DNA of 26,658 bases from a bacterium (GCA_021818075.1 JAKAFD010000003.1:1-26658); one strand, 5' to 3'. Shown: positions 9,117 through 15,717, counted from the stretch's first letter. The notes: generated by a model from the sequence alone, not told the origin. Made by a program: numbers and translations.

Positions 9117-9704
9117 TTTAAATTTTTGGAACAATATTATAGTTAGAACAGAACCATTGCCTATCATACCGTTAATAACGGGGTAGGCCAGCAAAGAATA
9201 ATCTCCCTTGAAGTCCACAATTATTCCGGTGGTGAATAACATATAAGTGATAACTGCCAATAACCAGGGTGGCCATTTTTCCTTGTTAGCTCCGGTTAGC
9301 AAGCCCACTATGGTGGGTACGAAAGACATTAACAAGATAATCTGCAGTAAAAAATTGGCAATTGCCGTTTCTTTGTTTAACCACCAGAGTGCGCCAACGA
9401 GGCAGGTGGCAAATAGAGCATTTCCTTCTAACAGCCCCAGCTTGCTAAATTTTCCCTTTTTCCAGGAATAAAGCATGATGAGTGCCATCAGAATAAAAAC
9501 TATAATCGTGATGCTGCTCTTATACCAATTTTTTTCTGATAAGAAAAAATAAGTAAGAGCGTTCAAGAGCATGGCTGCCGACCACACTAGCCAAGTAGCG
9601 GGATTTGGCACCGACTGTTGTTTTATCACTTGCTTAAAATAGGTGATATAAACAAACAGCATAGGAATATTAGCTATTAATGCTATCAAATCTCCAGTTT
9701 TCAA
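9090..9704 (-). CDS. Polytopic membrane protein, PQ-loop-like
   Basis: 204 residues, very hydrophobic, with about six or seven predicted membrane helices. The N-terminal stretch IANIPMLFVYITYFKQVIKQ followed by SVPNPATWLVWS resembles the helix-Gln-Ser-x-Pro pattern of PQ-loop/SemiSWEET-like half-transporters, but the match is loose and the function is unknown. The TTG start is well supported: GGAGG (9711-9715 on the minus strand) sits 6 bases upstream, and a fully consensus promoter lies 40 bases further up. The gene is more A/T-rich than its neighbours and has an SD that they lack, which suggests a separate history or high expression. It is convergent with mltG and shares its terminator. Confidence 0.8.
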   Translation of the reverse strand: MKTGDLIALIANIPMLFVYITYFKQVIKQQSVPNPATWLVWSAAMLLNALTYFFLSEKNWYKSSITIIVFILMALIMLYSWKKGKFSKLGLLEGNALFATCLVGALWWLNKETAIANFLLQIILLMSFVPTIVGLLTGANKEKWPPWLLAVITYMLFTTGIIVDFKGDYSLLAYPVINGMIGNGSVLTIILFQKFKNDKSRLKE

Positions 9705-9744
9705 GATTAACCTCCGGCTTTATTTTTAATATACAATTAATATT

Positions 9745-9773
9745 ATTATATCATATGACACAGTTTTTGTCAA
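9745..9773 (-). promoter_or_regulatory. Fully consensus promoter for the PQ-loop-like gene
   Basis: TTGACA (9768-9773 on the minus strand), a 17-base spacer and TATAAT (9745-9750), with TG one base before the -10. Both hexamers and the spacing match the housekeeping sigma consensus exactly. Confidence 0.85.
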
Positions 9774-9781
9774 TAATTAGT

Positions 9782-9800
9782 CAAAATAAGGCCTATTTTG
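9782..9800. promoter_or_regulatory. Palindrome between two divergent promoters
   Basis: CAAAATA (9782-9788), AGGCC, TATTTTG (9794-9800): a perfect 7-bp inverted repeat around a GGCC core. It lies 9 bases upstream of the minus-strand -35 and 19 bases upstream of the rplJ -35. The position suits an operator or a UP-like element. No bound protein can be named. Confidence 0.4.
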
Positions 9801-9818
9801 GCTACTTTTTAATAGACC

Positions 9819-9846
9819 TTGACTTTTTTAGCAAAGCCCGTATAAT
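9819..9846 (+). promoter_or_regulatory. Promoter for rplJ-rplL
   Basis: TTGACT (9819-9824), a 16-base spacer and a perfect TATAAT (9841-9846). Transcription should begin near 9853, just upstream of the L10 leader. Confidence 0.88.
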
Positions 9847-9864
9847 GTATTTAACAACAAAATA

Positions 9865-9946
9865 GTCGCAGACAGCAGGCATTTCATAAGACCTGCCGAG
9901 ACAAAATTAACTCCCTATTTGGGGGTAGATAATGTTTCACTGCGAC
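9865..9946 (+). ncRNA. Ribosomal protein L10 leader
   Basis: Cis-acting RNA that binds L10 (or the L10-L12 complex) by mimicking its 23S rRNA site. The signature is clear: GACAGCAGG (9871-9879) opposite CCTGCCGAGACA (9892-9903), forming a 5-bp stem with a kink-turn-like purine-rich internal loop. A second hairpin follows (ACTCCC 9910-9915 / GGGGGT 9921-9926). A perfect 7-bp closing stem GTCGCAG (9865-9871) / CTGCGAC (9940-9946) ties the ends together. The closing stem shares bases 9940-9943 with the terminator that follows, so the two cannot coexist. Identification rests on recalled family features; a covariance-model hit to the Rfam L10_leader family would settle it. Confidence 0.87.
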
Positions 9947-9966
9947 GAGCAGTGATTTTTTATTTT
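9937..9966 (+). terminator. Attenuator terminator in the rplJ leader
   Basis: Perfect 7-bp stem TCACTGC (9937-9943) / GCAGTGA (9949-9955), 5-base loop, then a run of T from 9956. It ends just before the rplJ ATG at 9973. Its 5' arm competes with the L10-leader closing stem, which makes it a conditional terminator. Confidence 0.85.
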
Positions 9967-9972
9967 AAAACT

Positions 9973-10506
9973 ATGGCTAAGACAAAAATTCAAAAACAAA
10001 CCATCGTCCGCGACTTGCAGGAAAAACTCAAGCGTGCCAAGTCGGTGGTCTTTGCCCGCTTTAACGCGCTCGGCGTGGCCGACAACGAGGCCTTGCGCCG
10101 CGACTTAAAGCAGGAGGCGAGCGAGTATTACGTGGCCAAAAAGACCTTGCTGGCCAAAACCTTTGCAGACCAAAAGCTGGACGGCTTTGACCCTAAAAGC
10201 GAGGCGGGACAGCTGGCCGTAGTTTTCGGCTATGAGGACGAAGTGGCACCGGCGAAAATTTTAAACAAGTTCATTAAAGGCAACGGCAACGCTGAACGCT
10301 TAAGTTTCTTGGGCGGTGTTTTGGAAGGCAAGTTCATTGATGCGGCGCAAGTTAAGTTTTTGGCCGATTTGCCGTCGCGCGAAGAGCTGTACGCCAAAGT
10401 GGTCGGCTCCATCAACGCGCCGGTTTCCGGCTTCGTTAATGTTCTGGCCGGCAACTTACGCGGCTTGGTGAATGTTTTGCACGCTATTCAAGAGAAAAAA
10501 AGTTAA
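9973..10506 (+). CDS. rplJ: Large ribosomal subunit protein uL10
   Basis: L10, base of the ribosomal stalk, which anchors L7/L12 dimers to 23S rRNA. The N-terminal RNA-binding fold has the family blocks VVRDLQEKLKRAKSVVFARF (residues about 11-30), LRRDLKQEASEYYVAKKTLL and a C-terminal GNLRGLVNVLHAIQEKK helix that holds L12. The length of 177 residues is normal. The frame is open from an upstream ATG-like codon at 9919, but that extension would be translated through the terminator hairpin, so ATG 9973 (MAKTKIQKQT) is chosen. No SD. rplL starts 25 bases after the stop. Regulation is by the L10 leader and attenuator upstream. Confidence 0.97.
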   Translation: MAKTKIQKQTIVRDLQEKLKRAKSVVFARFNALGVADNEALRRDLKQEASEYYVAKKTLLAKTFADQKLDGFDPKSEAGQLAVVFGYEDEVAPAKILNKFIKGNGNAERLSFLGGVLEGKFIDAAQVKFLADLPSREELYAKVVGSINAPVSGFVNVLAGNLRGLVNVLHAIQEKKS

Positions 10507-10531
10507 TAAATTTAAATATTAATTAAAAAAT

Positions 10532-10933
10532 ATGACTGAAGAAAAAAATGTAGTTGTCCCCGAGAAGTTTAAAACCCTCGTGGAATCAATTGAGAAATTG
10601 TCCGTTTTGGACTTGGCCGAATTGGTCAAAATCTTAGAGGAAAAATTCGGCGTCTCAGCCGCGGCTCCGGCCATGATGATGGCGGCTGCGAGTGGTGCGG
10701 CGGCTGCTCCGGCGGAAGAGAAAACCAGCTTTGATGTGGAGCTCTCTGACGGCGGCGCTAACAAGGTCAATGTTATTAAGGCCTTGCGCACCGTGACTGA
10801 ATTGGGTTTGAAAGAAGCCAAGGACTTGGTGGACGGCGCGCCCAAGATGGTCAAAGAAGGCGTCAATAAAGAGGAAGCCGAAAAGGTGAAGAAAGTGCTG
10901 GAAGAAGCCGGCGCTAAAGTTACTCTAAAATAA
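10532..10933 (+). CDS. rplL: Large ribosomal subunit protein bL12
   Basis: L7/L12, the flexible stalk protein that recruits and activates translational GTPases such as EF-G (encoded here at 24211). The 133 residues comprise an N-terminal dimerisation domain (about 10-45), an Ala/Pro-rich hinge starting with the AAAPAMMMAA segment, and the C-terminal domain with TSFDVELSDGGANKVNVIKALR and the GLKEAKDLVDGAP motif that contacts the factors. The methionine-rich start of the hinge (MMMAA) is slightly unusual. Co-transcribed with rplJ; a terminator follows. Confidence 0.97.
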   Translation: MTEEKNVVVPEKFKTLVESIEKLSVLDLAELVKILEEKFGVSAAAPAMMMAAASGAAAAPAEEKTSFDVELSDGGANKVNVIKALRTVTELGLKEAKDLVDGAPKMVKEGVNKEEAEKVKKVLEEAGAKVTLK

Positions 10934-10947
10934 CTTTTATCAGTTTT

Positions 10948-10980
10948 AAAACCACCCCGATAATGGGGTGGTTTTTGTTT
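10948..10980. terminator. Bidirectional terminator after rplJL
   Basis: Stem AAAACCACCCC (10948-10958) / GGGGTGGTTTT (10965-10975), 6-base loop, T-rich tail. It also lies just beyond the stop of the minus-strand PP2C-like gene (10989) and would end that transcript too. Confidence 0.9.
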
Positions 10981-10988
10981 TGGCAAAT

Positions 10989-13268
10989 TTATTTCAAAGG
11001 TATTTTATATATATCCTGTCCATTGAGTAAATAGGCGGTTTTGCCGTTAGCTTCCAGCGCCAAGCCCTTGAAGTCGTTCCAATTTTCGCTCGTGTACTGC
11101 GACAGTAATTTGCCGGTGGCGCGGCTGAAAACAATCAGGCGTTTGGTCGGTTGGTCCAGCACGGCCAAAACATCGGCGAGTGTGGCCGCAGTCATTTTTT
11201 TGGCCTGGGTGATGGCGGGGATAATACTGTCTAAGGCCAACGGTCCGCCCGTGCCGCGAGTGTATTTAAAAATTTGGTTGCCGGCCAAAAGGAAAATGGA
11301 ACCGTCGGCCACCGCCAAGTCGCTGACATTATCACCCTCAAACGGCCCCAGCAGCCAGGCCGCCGGATTAGCCAGCGTGCCGGCGCCCTGATAGCGATAA
11401 ATTTGCCGGTTAGCGGCGTCAAAGGCGTAAAGATTGTTGTTATAAACAGCGGCCGCTGTTGGCGCCGCCGTCAGGCCGGCAATCGGCTTGGTGGCGACTT
11501 GGCCGGCTTTATCAATAATGATTAATTTATTTTGGCCCAGACAGAAAACATTGCCGTCGCTATCGGTGTTAAGCAGTTTAAGGTCTGGTTCGTGGCTGAC
11601 AATAGTTTGGCTGGTTTTATCGGCTAAATTAAATTGCAGCAAATTTTGCCCGGCGGCGCTGGCCAAATAAAGCCGGTTGTTGGTCAGACCAAGAGCATCC
11701 GCCGACTGGCCCTCGGGTAAGGTCCAGACTTTGTCCACGGTTCCCAGCCGGATGAGGCCGCTTAACTGGTCGGAAATGGTTTGGTAACGATTTTTAAAGT
11801 CAGCCAATTCTGGCTGGTGTTTGCTGCCGGCATTGGCGATTAAACGGTTAAGCGGTTCAGCCAGCGCGCTAAAATCCAACTCCGCTTTATTTTTGTCATA
11901 AGATAAATCAACGCCGATATTTTGAAAAATAGTATTAAATTGGGCGCTGGCATCGGACCAGGCCGCTTCTCTGGCGCGGTTATTTTTTTGGACGCCGGTG
12001 AAATACAAACTGGCCAGAAAGGCCAGCAAGCAAAAAACGGCCGTACCCAGAATAATCAAATGTTTTTTATTTAAGCGCGCCCGCCAGCCGGTGACCTTAA
12101 CCGCTACGGCTTGGCGCTCTTGCCGGTCGGCCAGCAATTTAACGGCGCCGGCGCCCAGGCGCAAGACAATGGAAGCGATTTTCACTAAGCCGGACCATAA
12201 ATTTTTAAGAGACAGCAAGCTTTCGCGTTTTAGCCAGGATAAGTCGCTGCGTTTGACGATTAATTTATTTTGTTTTTGGCCGGCCGTCGGCCAGGGCAGT
12301 TTCTTTAAAAATTTTCTGATGCGGTCCAAACTGACAAAACCCGGCGGCCGTAAAATTTGCGCGGTCTTGGCGGCGGTGCGGTTTAGGGCGCGGATGGACT
12401 CTTTGTTTAAGTCGCGTTCCTGCCGGAACTCCTGTTCGCGGTGGCGGCTCGGTTCCAGGGTGTGGTGCACCGGCGACGGTTCGGCTTTAACGCGCGGATC
12501 AACCACCAGCGTGCGCCAGTCTTCGGTCGGTTTGGCCAGATGCTGATTTTTTATAATCAAACCGGTGAAGGGCATGTAAATATTGGTTTGCTCCAGGATG
12601 TTTTTAATCTGTTCGGCGGCGCCGGCCGGCGGCAGGGTAGTGATAATTTTAATCAGCTGTTTTTCCGACAAAAACTCATATAGCGACTCATTGGCGAAGA
12701 AAATATAGCCTTCCGGCGGAATGGAGCCGCTAATGGTGTTGGTGAATAATTTATTATCCAGCACCACTTCCTGGGTCGGGTCGGCCGTGCTGGCGGTAAT
12801 ATTCAAGAGGTTATAATCGTTGACCTGCCGGTTATTTCTGGTTTTGGATTTATAAATCAGGAGCGCCTTATTGTGGCCGATGCCGGAAAAATAAAGTTTG
12901 TTTTTAAAAATTACGCCGATGGTCAGATTAAAATCTTGGGGATTGAACGACAATTTTTCCGTCTGGGTGAAATTAACGATTTCCTGGTTGAGTTTAGCCA
13001 GGCTGTTTTCAAAGATATCATTAACCGTGACCGTGGCCAAGCGAGCCAAGAGCGGCACCTGTTCATTTTGGTAATAAAACAGGTTCATGCGGTCAATAAT
13101 AAAATTGGCCAACATGATGTCTGTCTTTTGATTGCGGATTTCCACTAAGACAAAAAGTTTGCCCAAAATCTGCTCCTCCTCCATGCTGGGCTGGCTGGTA
13201 AAAATCCGGCTTAGGATTTCCGCTTTGCGTTCCGGATTAATCACCAGCTGGGCGAGTTTGTAGGGCAT
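10989..13268 (-). CDS. PP2C-like / transmembrane / beta-propeller protein
   Basis: 759-residue bitopic membrane protein. Residues about 1-240 look like a PP2C-type phosphatase fold: there is a LTIGVIFKNKLYFSGIGHNKALLIYK stretch (about 153-178) in the position of the family's strand pair ending in GDSR. However, the acidic metal ligands of PP2C (the DGxG block and the Asp of GDSR) are not visible, so it is probably catalytically dead. A basic, proline-containing linker follows (about 245-400), then one clear membrane helix at 404-426. A helical stretch (430-510) leads into repeated beta-strand units (LYLASAAGQNLLQF, VFCLGQNKLIII, LYAFDAANRQIYRY, IFLLAGNQIFKY, TAYLLNGQDIYKI) that read as a beta-propeller of five or more blades outside the membrane. 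The layout suggests a receptor or scaffold. ATG start, no SD. Divergent from the winged-helix gene. Confidence 0.75.
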   Translation of the reverse strand: MPYKLAQLVINPERKAEILSRIFTSQPSMEEEQILGKLFVLVEIRNQKTDIMLANFIIDRMNLFYYQNEQVPLLARLATVTVNDIFENSLAKLNQEIVNFTQTEKLSFNPQDFNLTIGVIFKNKLYFSGIGHNKALLIYKSKTRNNRQVNDYNLLNITASTADPTQEVVLDNKLFTNTISGSIPPEGYIFFANESLYEFLSEKQLIKIITTLPPAGAAEQIKNILEQTNIYMPFTGLIIKNQHLAKPTEDWRTLVVDPRVKAEPSPVHHTLEPSRHREQEFRQERDLNKESIRALNRTAAKTAQILRPPGFVSLDRIRKFLKKLPWPTAGQKQNKLIVKRSDLSWLKRESLLSLKNLWSGLVKIASIVLRLGAGAVKLLADRQERQAVAVKVTGWRARLNKKHLIILGTAVFCLLAFLASLYFTGVQKNNRAREAAWSDASAQFNTIFQNIGVDLSYDKNKAELDFSALAEPLNRLIANAGSKHQPELADFKNRYQTISDQLSGLIRLGTVDKVWTLPEGQSADALGLTNNRLYLASAAGQNLLQFNLADKTSQTIVSHEPDLKLLNTDSDGNVFCLGQNKLIIIDKAGQVATKPIAGLTAAPTAAAVYNNNLYAFDAANRQIYRYQGAGTLANPAAWLLGPFEGDNVSDLAVADGSIFLLAGNQIFKYTRGTGGPLALDSIIPAITQAKKMTAATLADVLAVLDQPTKRLIVFSRATGKLLSQYTSENWNDFKGLALEANGKTAYLLNGQDIYKIPLK

Positions 13269-13324
13269 AAAAAGCGAGACAGTCGTAAAACTACAAAAAA
13301 GTAATTATTCGACAATCTCTTAGA

Positions 13325-13349
13325 GGCTGTTTACAATAATTAAACAGCC
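13325..13349. promoter_or_regulatory. 9-bp inverted repeat, probable operator
   Basis: GGCTGTTTA (13325-13333), 7-base spacer, TAAACAGCC (13341-13349): a perfect dyad. It lies 10 bases upstream of the -35 of the winged-helix gene and 57 bases upstream of the divergent PP2C-like gene. No T tract follows on either strand, so it is not a terminator. Confidence 0.55.
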
Positions 13350-13358
13350 AAGTTTAGC

Positions 13359-13387
13359 TTGACGGTTGCTGCTTTATATTATAGGAT
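13359..13387 (+). promoter_or_regulatory. Promoter for the winged-helix gene
   Basis: TTGACG (13359-13364), a 17-base spacer and TAGGAT (13382-13387). Transcription should start near 13394, putting the GC-rich hairpin (13407-13428) in the 5' leader. Confidence 0.5.
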
Positions 13388-13406
13388 AAAACTATTAAAA
13401 ATTGAA

Positions 13407-13428
13407 GGGCCGCGGCCGGCGGCCGCCC
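13407..13428 (+). promoter_or_regulatory. Very GC-rich leader hairpin before the winged-helix gene
   Basis: GGGC (13407-13410) pairs with GCCC (13425-13428), and GGCC (13414-13417) pairs with GGCC (13421-13424), with a CGC bulge and a 3-base loop. It is essentially all G and C in an otherwise A/T-rich leader, and ends 6 bases before the ATG, where it could limit ribosome access. Confidence 0.45.
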
Positions 13429-13434
13429 GGCGTT

Positions 13435-14034
13435 ATGTTAAGCAAGCTATTCGGTTCTCATTCCCGTGTTAAGATTTTAAAGCTGTTTTTATTGAACCCG
13501 AAACAGCGTTTTTATGTTAGGGAAGTAGCCAGAAATTTGGGCCTGCAGCTTAACTCCGTCCATCGGGAATTGACCAATTTGCTGGACATCGGTTTAATCG
13601 TGGCCCGGGAAGACGACGGTTTGAGCGAACCCGGCGCCAAGGCCGGCAAACAGGACAAAAAGTATTATCAGGTTAACGAGTCTTTTGTTTTTTATAACGA
13701 ACTCAAGGCCCTGCTGGTTAAATCGCAAATTCTCTATGAGAAAGATTTTACCGACAAATTGAAAAAAATCGGCAATATTAAATTAATGCTCCTGACCGGC
13801 TTTTTTGTGAACGCCCCGGAAGCGCCGGTGGATTTGTTTATGGTCGGCTCTTTTGCCAAAGAGCGGCTGGCCAAGCTGGTCAAAGACCTGGAAGCCGATC
13901 TGGTTAAAGAGGTCAATTATTCGGTGATGACCGAGGAGGAATTTGATTATCGCCGGGAAATCGCCGATGTTTTTCTTTATAATATTTTGGACGGCGAAAA
14001 AGTGGTGATTATTGACGAACGGGGAGTGCTCTAA
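13435..14034 (+). CDS. Winged-helix transcriptional regulator
   Basis: 199-residue protein with an N-terminal winged helix-turn-helix (about residues 1-70): LSKLFGSHSRVKILKLFLLN, then REVARNLGLQLNSVHRELTNLLDIGLI, which is ArsR/MarR-like in pattern. Residues 80-199 form a mixed alpha/beta domain (LMLLTGFFVNAPEAPVDLFMVG and DVFLYNILDGEKVVIIDERGVL) reminiscent of the nucleotidyltransferase-like fold found with such HTH proteins, but without clear catalytic residues. ATG 13435 is preferred over an in-frame TTG at 13402, which would add an Arg/Pro/Gly-rich tail encoded by the GC hairpin. Possible autoregulation through the dyad at 13325-13349 is inference. A terminator follows. Confidence 0.78.
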   Translation: MLSKLFGSHSRVKILKLFLLNPKQRFYVREVARNLGLQLNSVHRELTNLLDIGLIVAREDDGLSEPGAKAGKQDKKYYQVNESFVFYNELKALLVKSQILYEKDFTDKLKKIGNIKLMLLTGFFVNAPEAPVDLFMVGSFAKERLAKLVKDLEADLVKEVNYSVMTEEEFDYRREIADVFLYNILDGEKVVIIDERGVL

Positions 14035-14069
14035 TTCGCGCCATTTGCAACTTACCACCCCAGGAAATA

Positions 14070-14097
14070 ACGACTTGTCAAAAGTCGTGTTTTTTTA
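14070..14097 (+). terminator. Intrinsic terminator after the winged-helix gene
   Basis: Stem ACGACTT (14070-14076) / AAGTCGT (14082-14088), 5-base loop, followed by G and a T run. Confidence 0.85.
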
Positions 14098-14136
14098 TCC
14101 TTGCCGGGCCTTTAAAATGGCGTCTTGCGCAATAGG

Positions 14137-14165
14137 TTGACTATTTTTTAAAAAGGTGCTATATT
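14137..14165 (+). promoter_or_regulatory. Promoter for the sigma4/HARE-HTH gene
   Basis: TTGACT (14137-14142), a 17-base spacer and TATATT (14160-14165), with TG at 14157-14158 giving an extended -10. The predicted start is near 14172, so the leader is about 98 bases. Confidence 0.85.
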
Positions 14166-14234
14166 ATTAGCATCATTTATAAAATAATTTGAAAAAGTTA
14201 AAAAATTGTTTAATTTTAGGTAAAAATTAACATT

Positions 14235-14258
14235 AAAGATATTAGGAGAGGTATCTTT
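14235..14258 (+). promoter_or_regulatory. Leader hairpin presenting an SD-like sequence
   Basis: AAAGATA (14235-14241) pairs with TATCTTT (14252-14258), and the 10-base loop holds AGGAGAGG (14244-14251). That SD-like element ends 18 bases before the ATG at 14270, too far for ordinary initiation. The T run after the stem gives it a weak terminator look. Confidence 0.4.
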
Positions 14259-14269
14259 TTTTCTCAATT

Positions 14270-15475
14270 ATGAGAGATGAATCAATCCTTAACACCATTA
14301 TTTCCGACAACCAAATTAAAGATTTGTCTAATTTTAATGTGGTGGAAGCAGTGATGGTTTTATTGGAACAATTGAATAAACGAGAACAGGACGTTTTAAA
14401 GCGACGCTTTGGTTTATTGGGCGAAACCCAGGAAACCCTGGAAAGCATCGGCCAACGCCATAAATTGACCCGTGAACGCATCAGACAGATTGAAAGCGGC
14501 GGTGTCAATAAAATTAAGAAAGGCGCCGAGCTGGAAGCTCGTTTGGGCCGCTTAAGACAGATTGTGGCGCAATTAGCGGAAGAGCATGGCGGCTTGATGA
14601 GCAAACGCTATTTGTTTAATATCCTGTCGTCTTTAGCGCAAGCTCAAGGTGAAGCGGAAGTCAACCACGAGCCTTATTTTGAATTTGTTTTATCTCGTTT
14701 GTTCAACGACCACTTTGACGAAGTCAACAATTCCAAATATTTTGACAGTTTTTATAAATTGAAATATCAGGGCTTGGAACATCTGGAAGCTTTGGCCGAC
14801 GAATTACTGGAGGCGGTTAAACAAAGCAAAAAGTTAATGGCCACCGAAGAGTTAATCAATTTGGCCAAACAACTGAAGACCTATCAGTCTAATCAGTCCA
14901 AGTTTACGGCGCCCAACAATTTTGAAGTAAAGGATATTTTAAGCTCGGCTGTAAGCGATTACAGCGATGCCATTTATGACAATCGCGTGGTTTATGCCTT
15001 GCTGGAAGCCATGTCCGAGGTGGCCAAAAATAAATACGGCCATTGGGGCCATAAGGATTGGCGGGAAATTAATCCTAAAACTATCAACGATAAAATTTAC
15101 CTGGTGTTAAAAAAGCATGGTCAGCCGATGTATTATGGCGATATCGCCAAAAATATCGCCGAGATGTCTTTTGACGGCAAAAAGGTCAACACCGCCACTA
15201 CCCACAATGAATTAATCTTAGATGATAAGTATGTCCTGGTCGGCCGCGGCTTGTACGGTTTGAAAGAATGGGGCTACAAGGAGGGTACGGTGGCTGATGT
15301 GATTGAAGGTATTTTACGGGAAGCCGGCGAACCTTTAACCAAGGATGAAATCACCAAACGGGTTTTAGACCAGCGCATGGTCAAACAAACCACGGTTAAT
15401 CTGGCGCTGATGAATAAGAACCGCTTTGAAAGAGCCCGTGAAGGTAAATACAAACTTAAAGAAAATAAAGCCTAA
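14270..15475 (+). CDS. Sigma-70 region 4 / HARE-HTH domain protein
   Basis: 401 residues. Residues about 30-86 are a sigma-70 region 4 domain: LNKREQDVLKRRFGLLGE and the HTH TLESIGQRHKLTRERIRQIES, which would bind a -35 element or the beta flap. There is no region 2, so it cannot melt DNA like a true sigma factor. The middle (about 90-260) is helical and not recognised. Residues about 265-397 hold two HARE-HTH (RpoE-delta/HB1-ASXL type) units: KTINDKIYLVLKKHGQPMYYGDIAKNI...GLYGLKEWGY and TVADVIEGILREAGEPLTKDEITKRVL...GKYKL. The likely role is an RNA-polymerase-associated regulator. It is monocistronic, with its own strong promoter and terminator. Confidence 0.85.
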   Translation: MRDESILNTIISDNQIKDLSNFNVVEAVMVLLEQLNKREQDVLKRRFGLLGETQETLESIGQRHKLTRERIRQIESGGVNKIKKGAELEARLGRLRQIVAQLAEEHGGLMSKRYLFNILSSLAQAQGEAEVNHEPYFEFVLSRLFNDHFDEVNNSKYFDSFYKLKYQGLEHLEALADELLEAVKQSKKLMATEELINLAKQLKTYQSNQSKFTAPNNFEVKDILSSAVSDYSDAIYDNRVVYALLEAMSEVAKNKYGHWGHKDWREINPKTINDKIYLVLKKHGQPMYYGDIAKNIAEMSFDGKKVNTATTHNELILDDKYVLVGRGLYGLKEWGYKEGTVADVIEGILREAGEPLTKDEITKRVLDQRMVKQTTVNLALMNKNRFERAREGKYKLKENKA

Positions 15476-15480
15476 GTAAA

Positions 15481-15512
15481 AAACCCCGCACTTGTTGCGG
15501 GGTTTTTGTTTT
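15481..15512 (+). terminator. Intrinsic terminator after the sigma4/HARE-HTH gene
   Basis: Stem AAACCCCGCA (15481-15490) / TGCGGGGTTT (15496-15505), 5-base loop, long T-rich tail. Confidence 0.92.
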
Positions 15513-15578
15513 TTTAAATAAATAAATCCTGCGAGCCTTAAAATTCAGCCATATTTTGTCATTTATCCCGTCCATTCT

Positions 15579-15709
15579 GCGCCACTAACAAAATTGGCGT
15601 TAATATTTTTTGGCGGAGCGTTACATAATTTCATTTGTTTGAGCCGCAGGCGAGTTATGAAATTATGTTAGCGAAGACAAAAAATATAGCTAATTTTGTT
15701 CCAGGCGCG
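15579..15709. repeat. Long imperfect inverted repeat 1
   Basis: Two arms of about 55 bases. The core ACATAATTTCAT (15623-15634) / ATGAAATTATGT (15657-15668) is perfect, and outer matches include AACAAAATT with AATTTTGTT and AATATTTTTT with AAAAAATAT. A 22-base loop (15635-15656) contains GAGCCGCAGGCGAG. Several extrahelical bases interrupt the stem. Confidence 0.75.
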
Positions 15710-15717
15710 ATTTTTTG

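Noticed and set aside
10519..10986. 155-codon ORF antisense to rplL
   Set aside because: It overlaps rplL and its terminator entirely; Ser/Ala/Thr-rich shadow.
11998..12546. 182-codon plus-strand ORF opposite the PP2C-like gene
   Set aside because: Composition is that of an antisense frame; the minus-strand product has clear membrane and beta-strand structure.
15579..15709. Integron attC site
   Set aside because: The fold is suggestive, but consensus core sites are not in place and no integrase or cassette array is seen.
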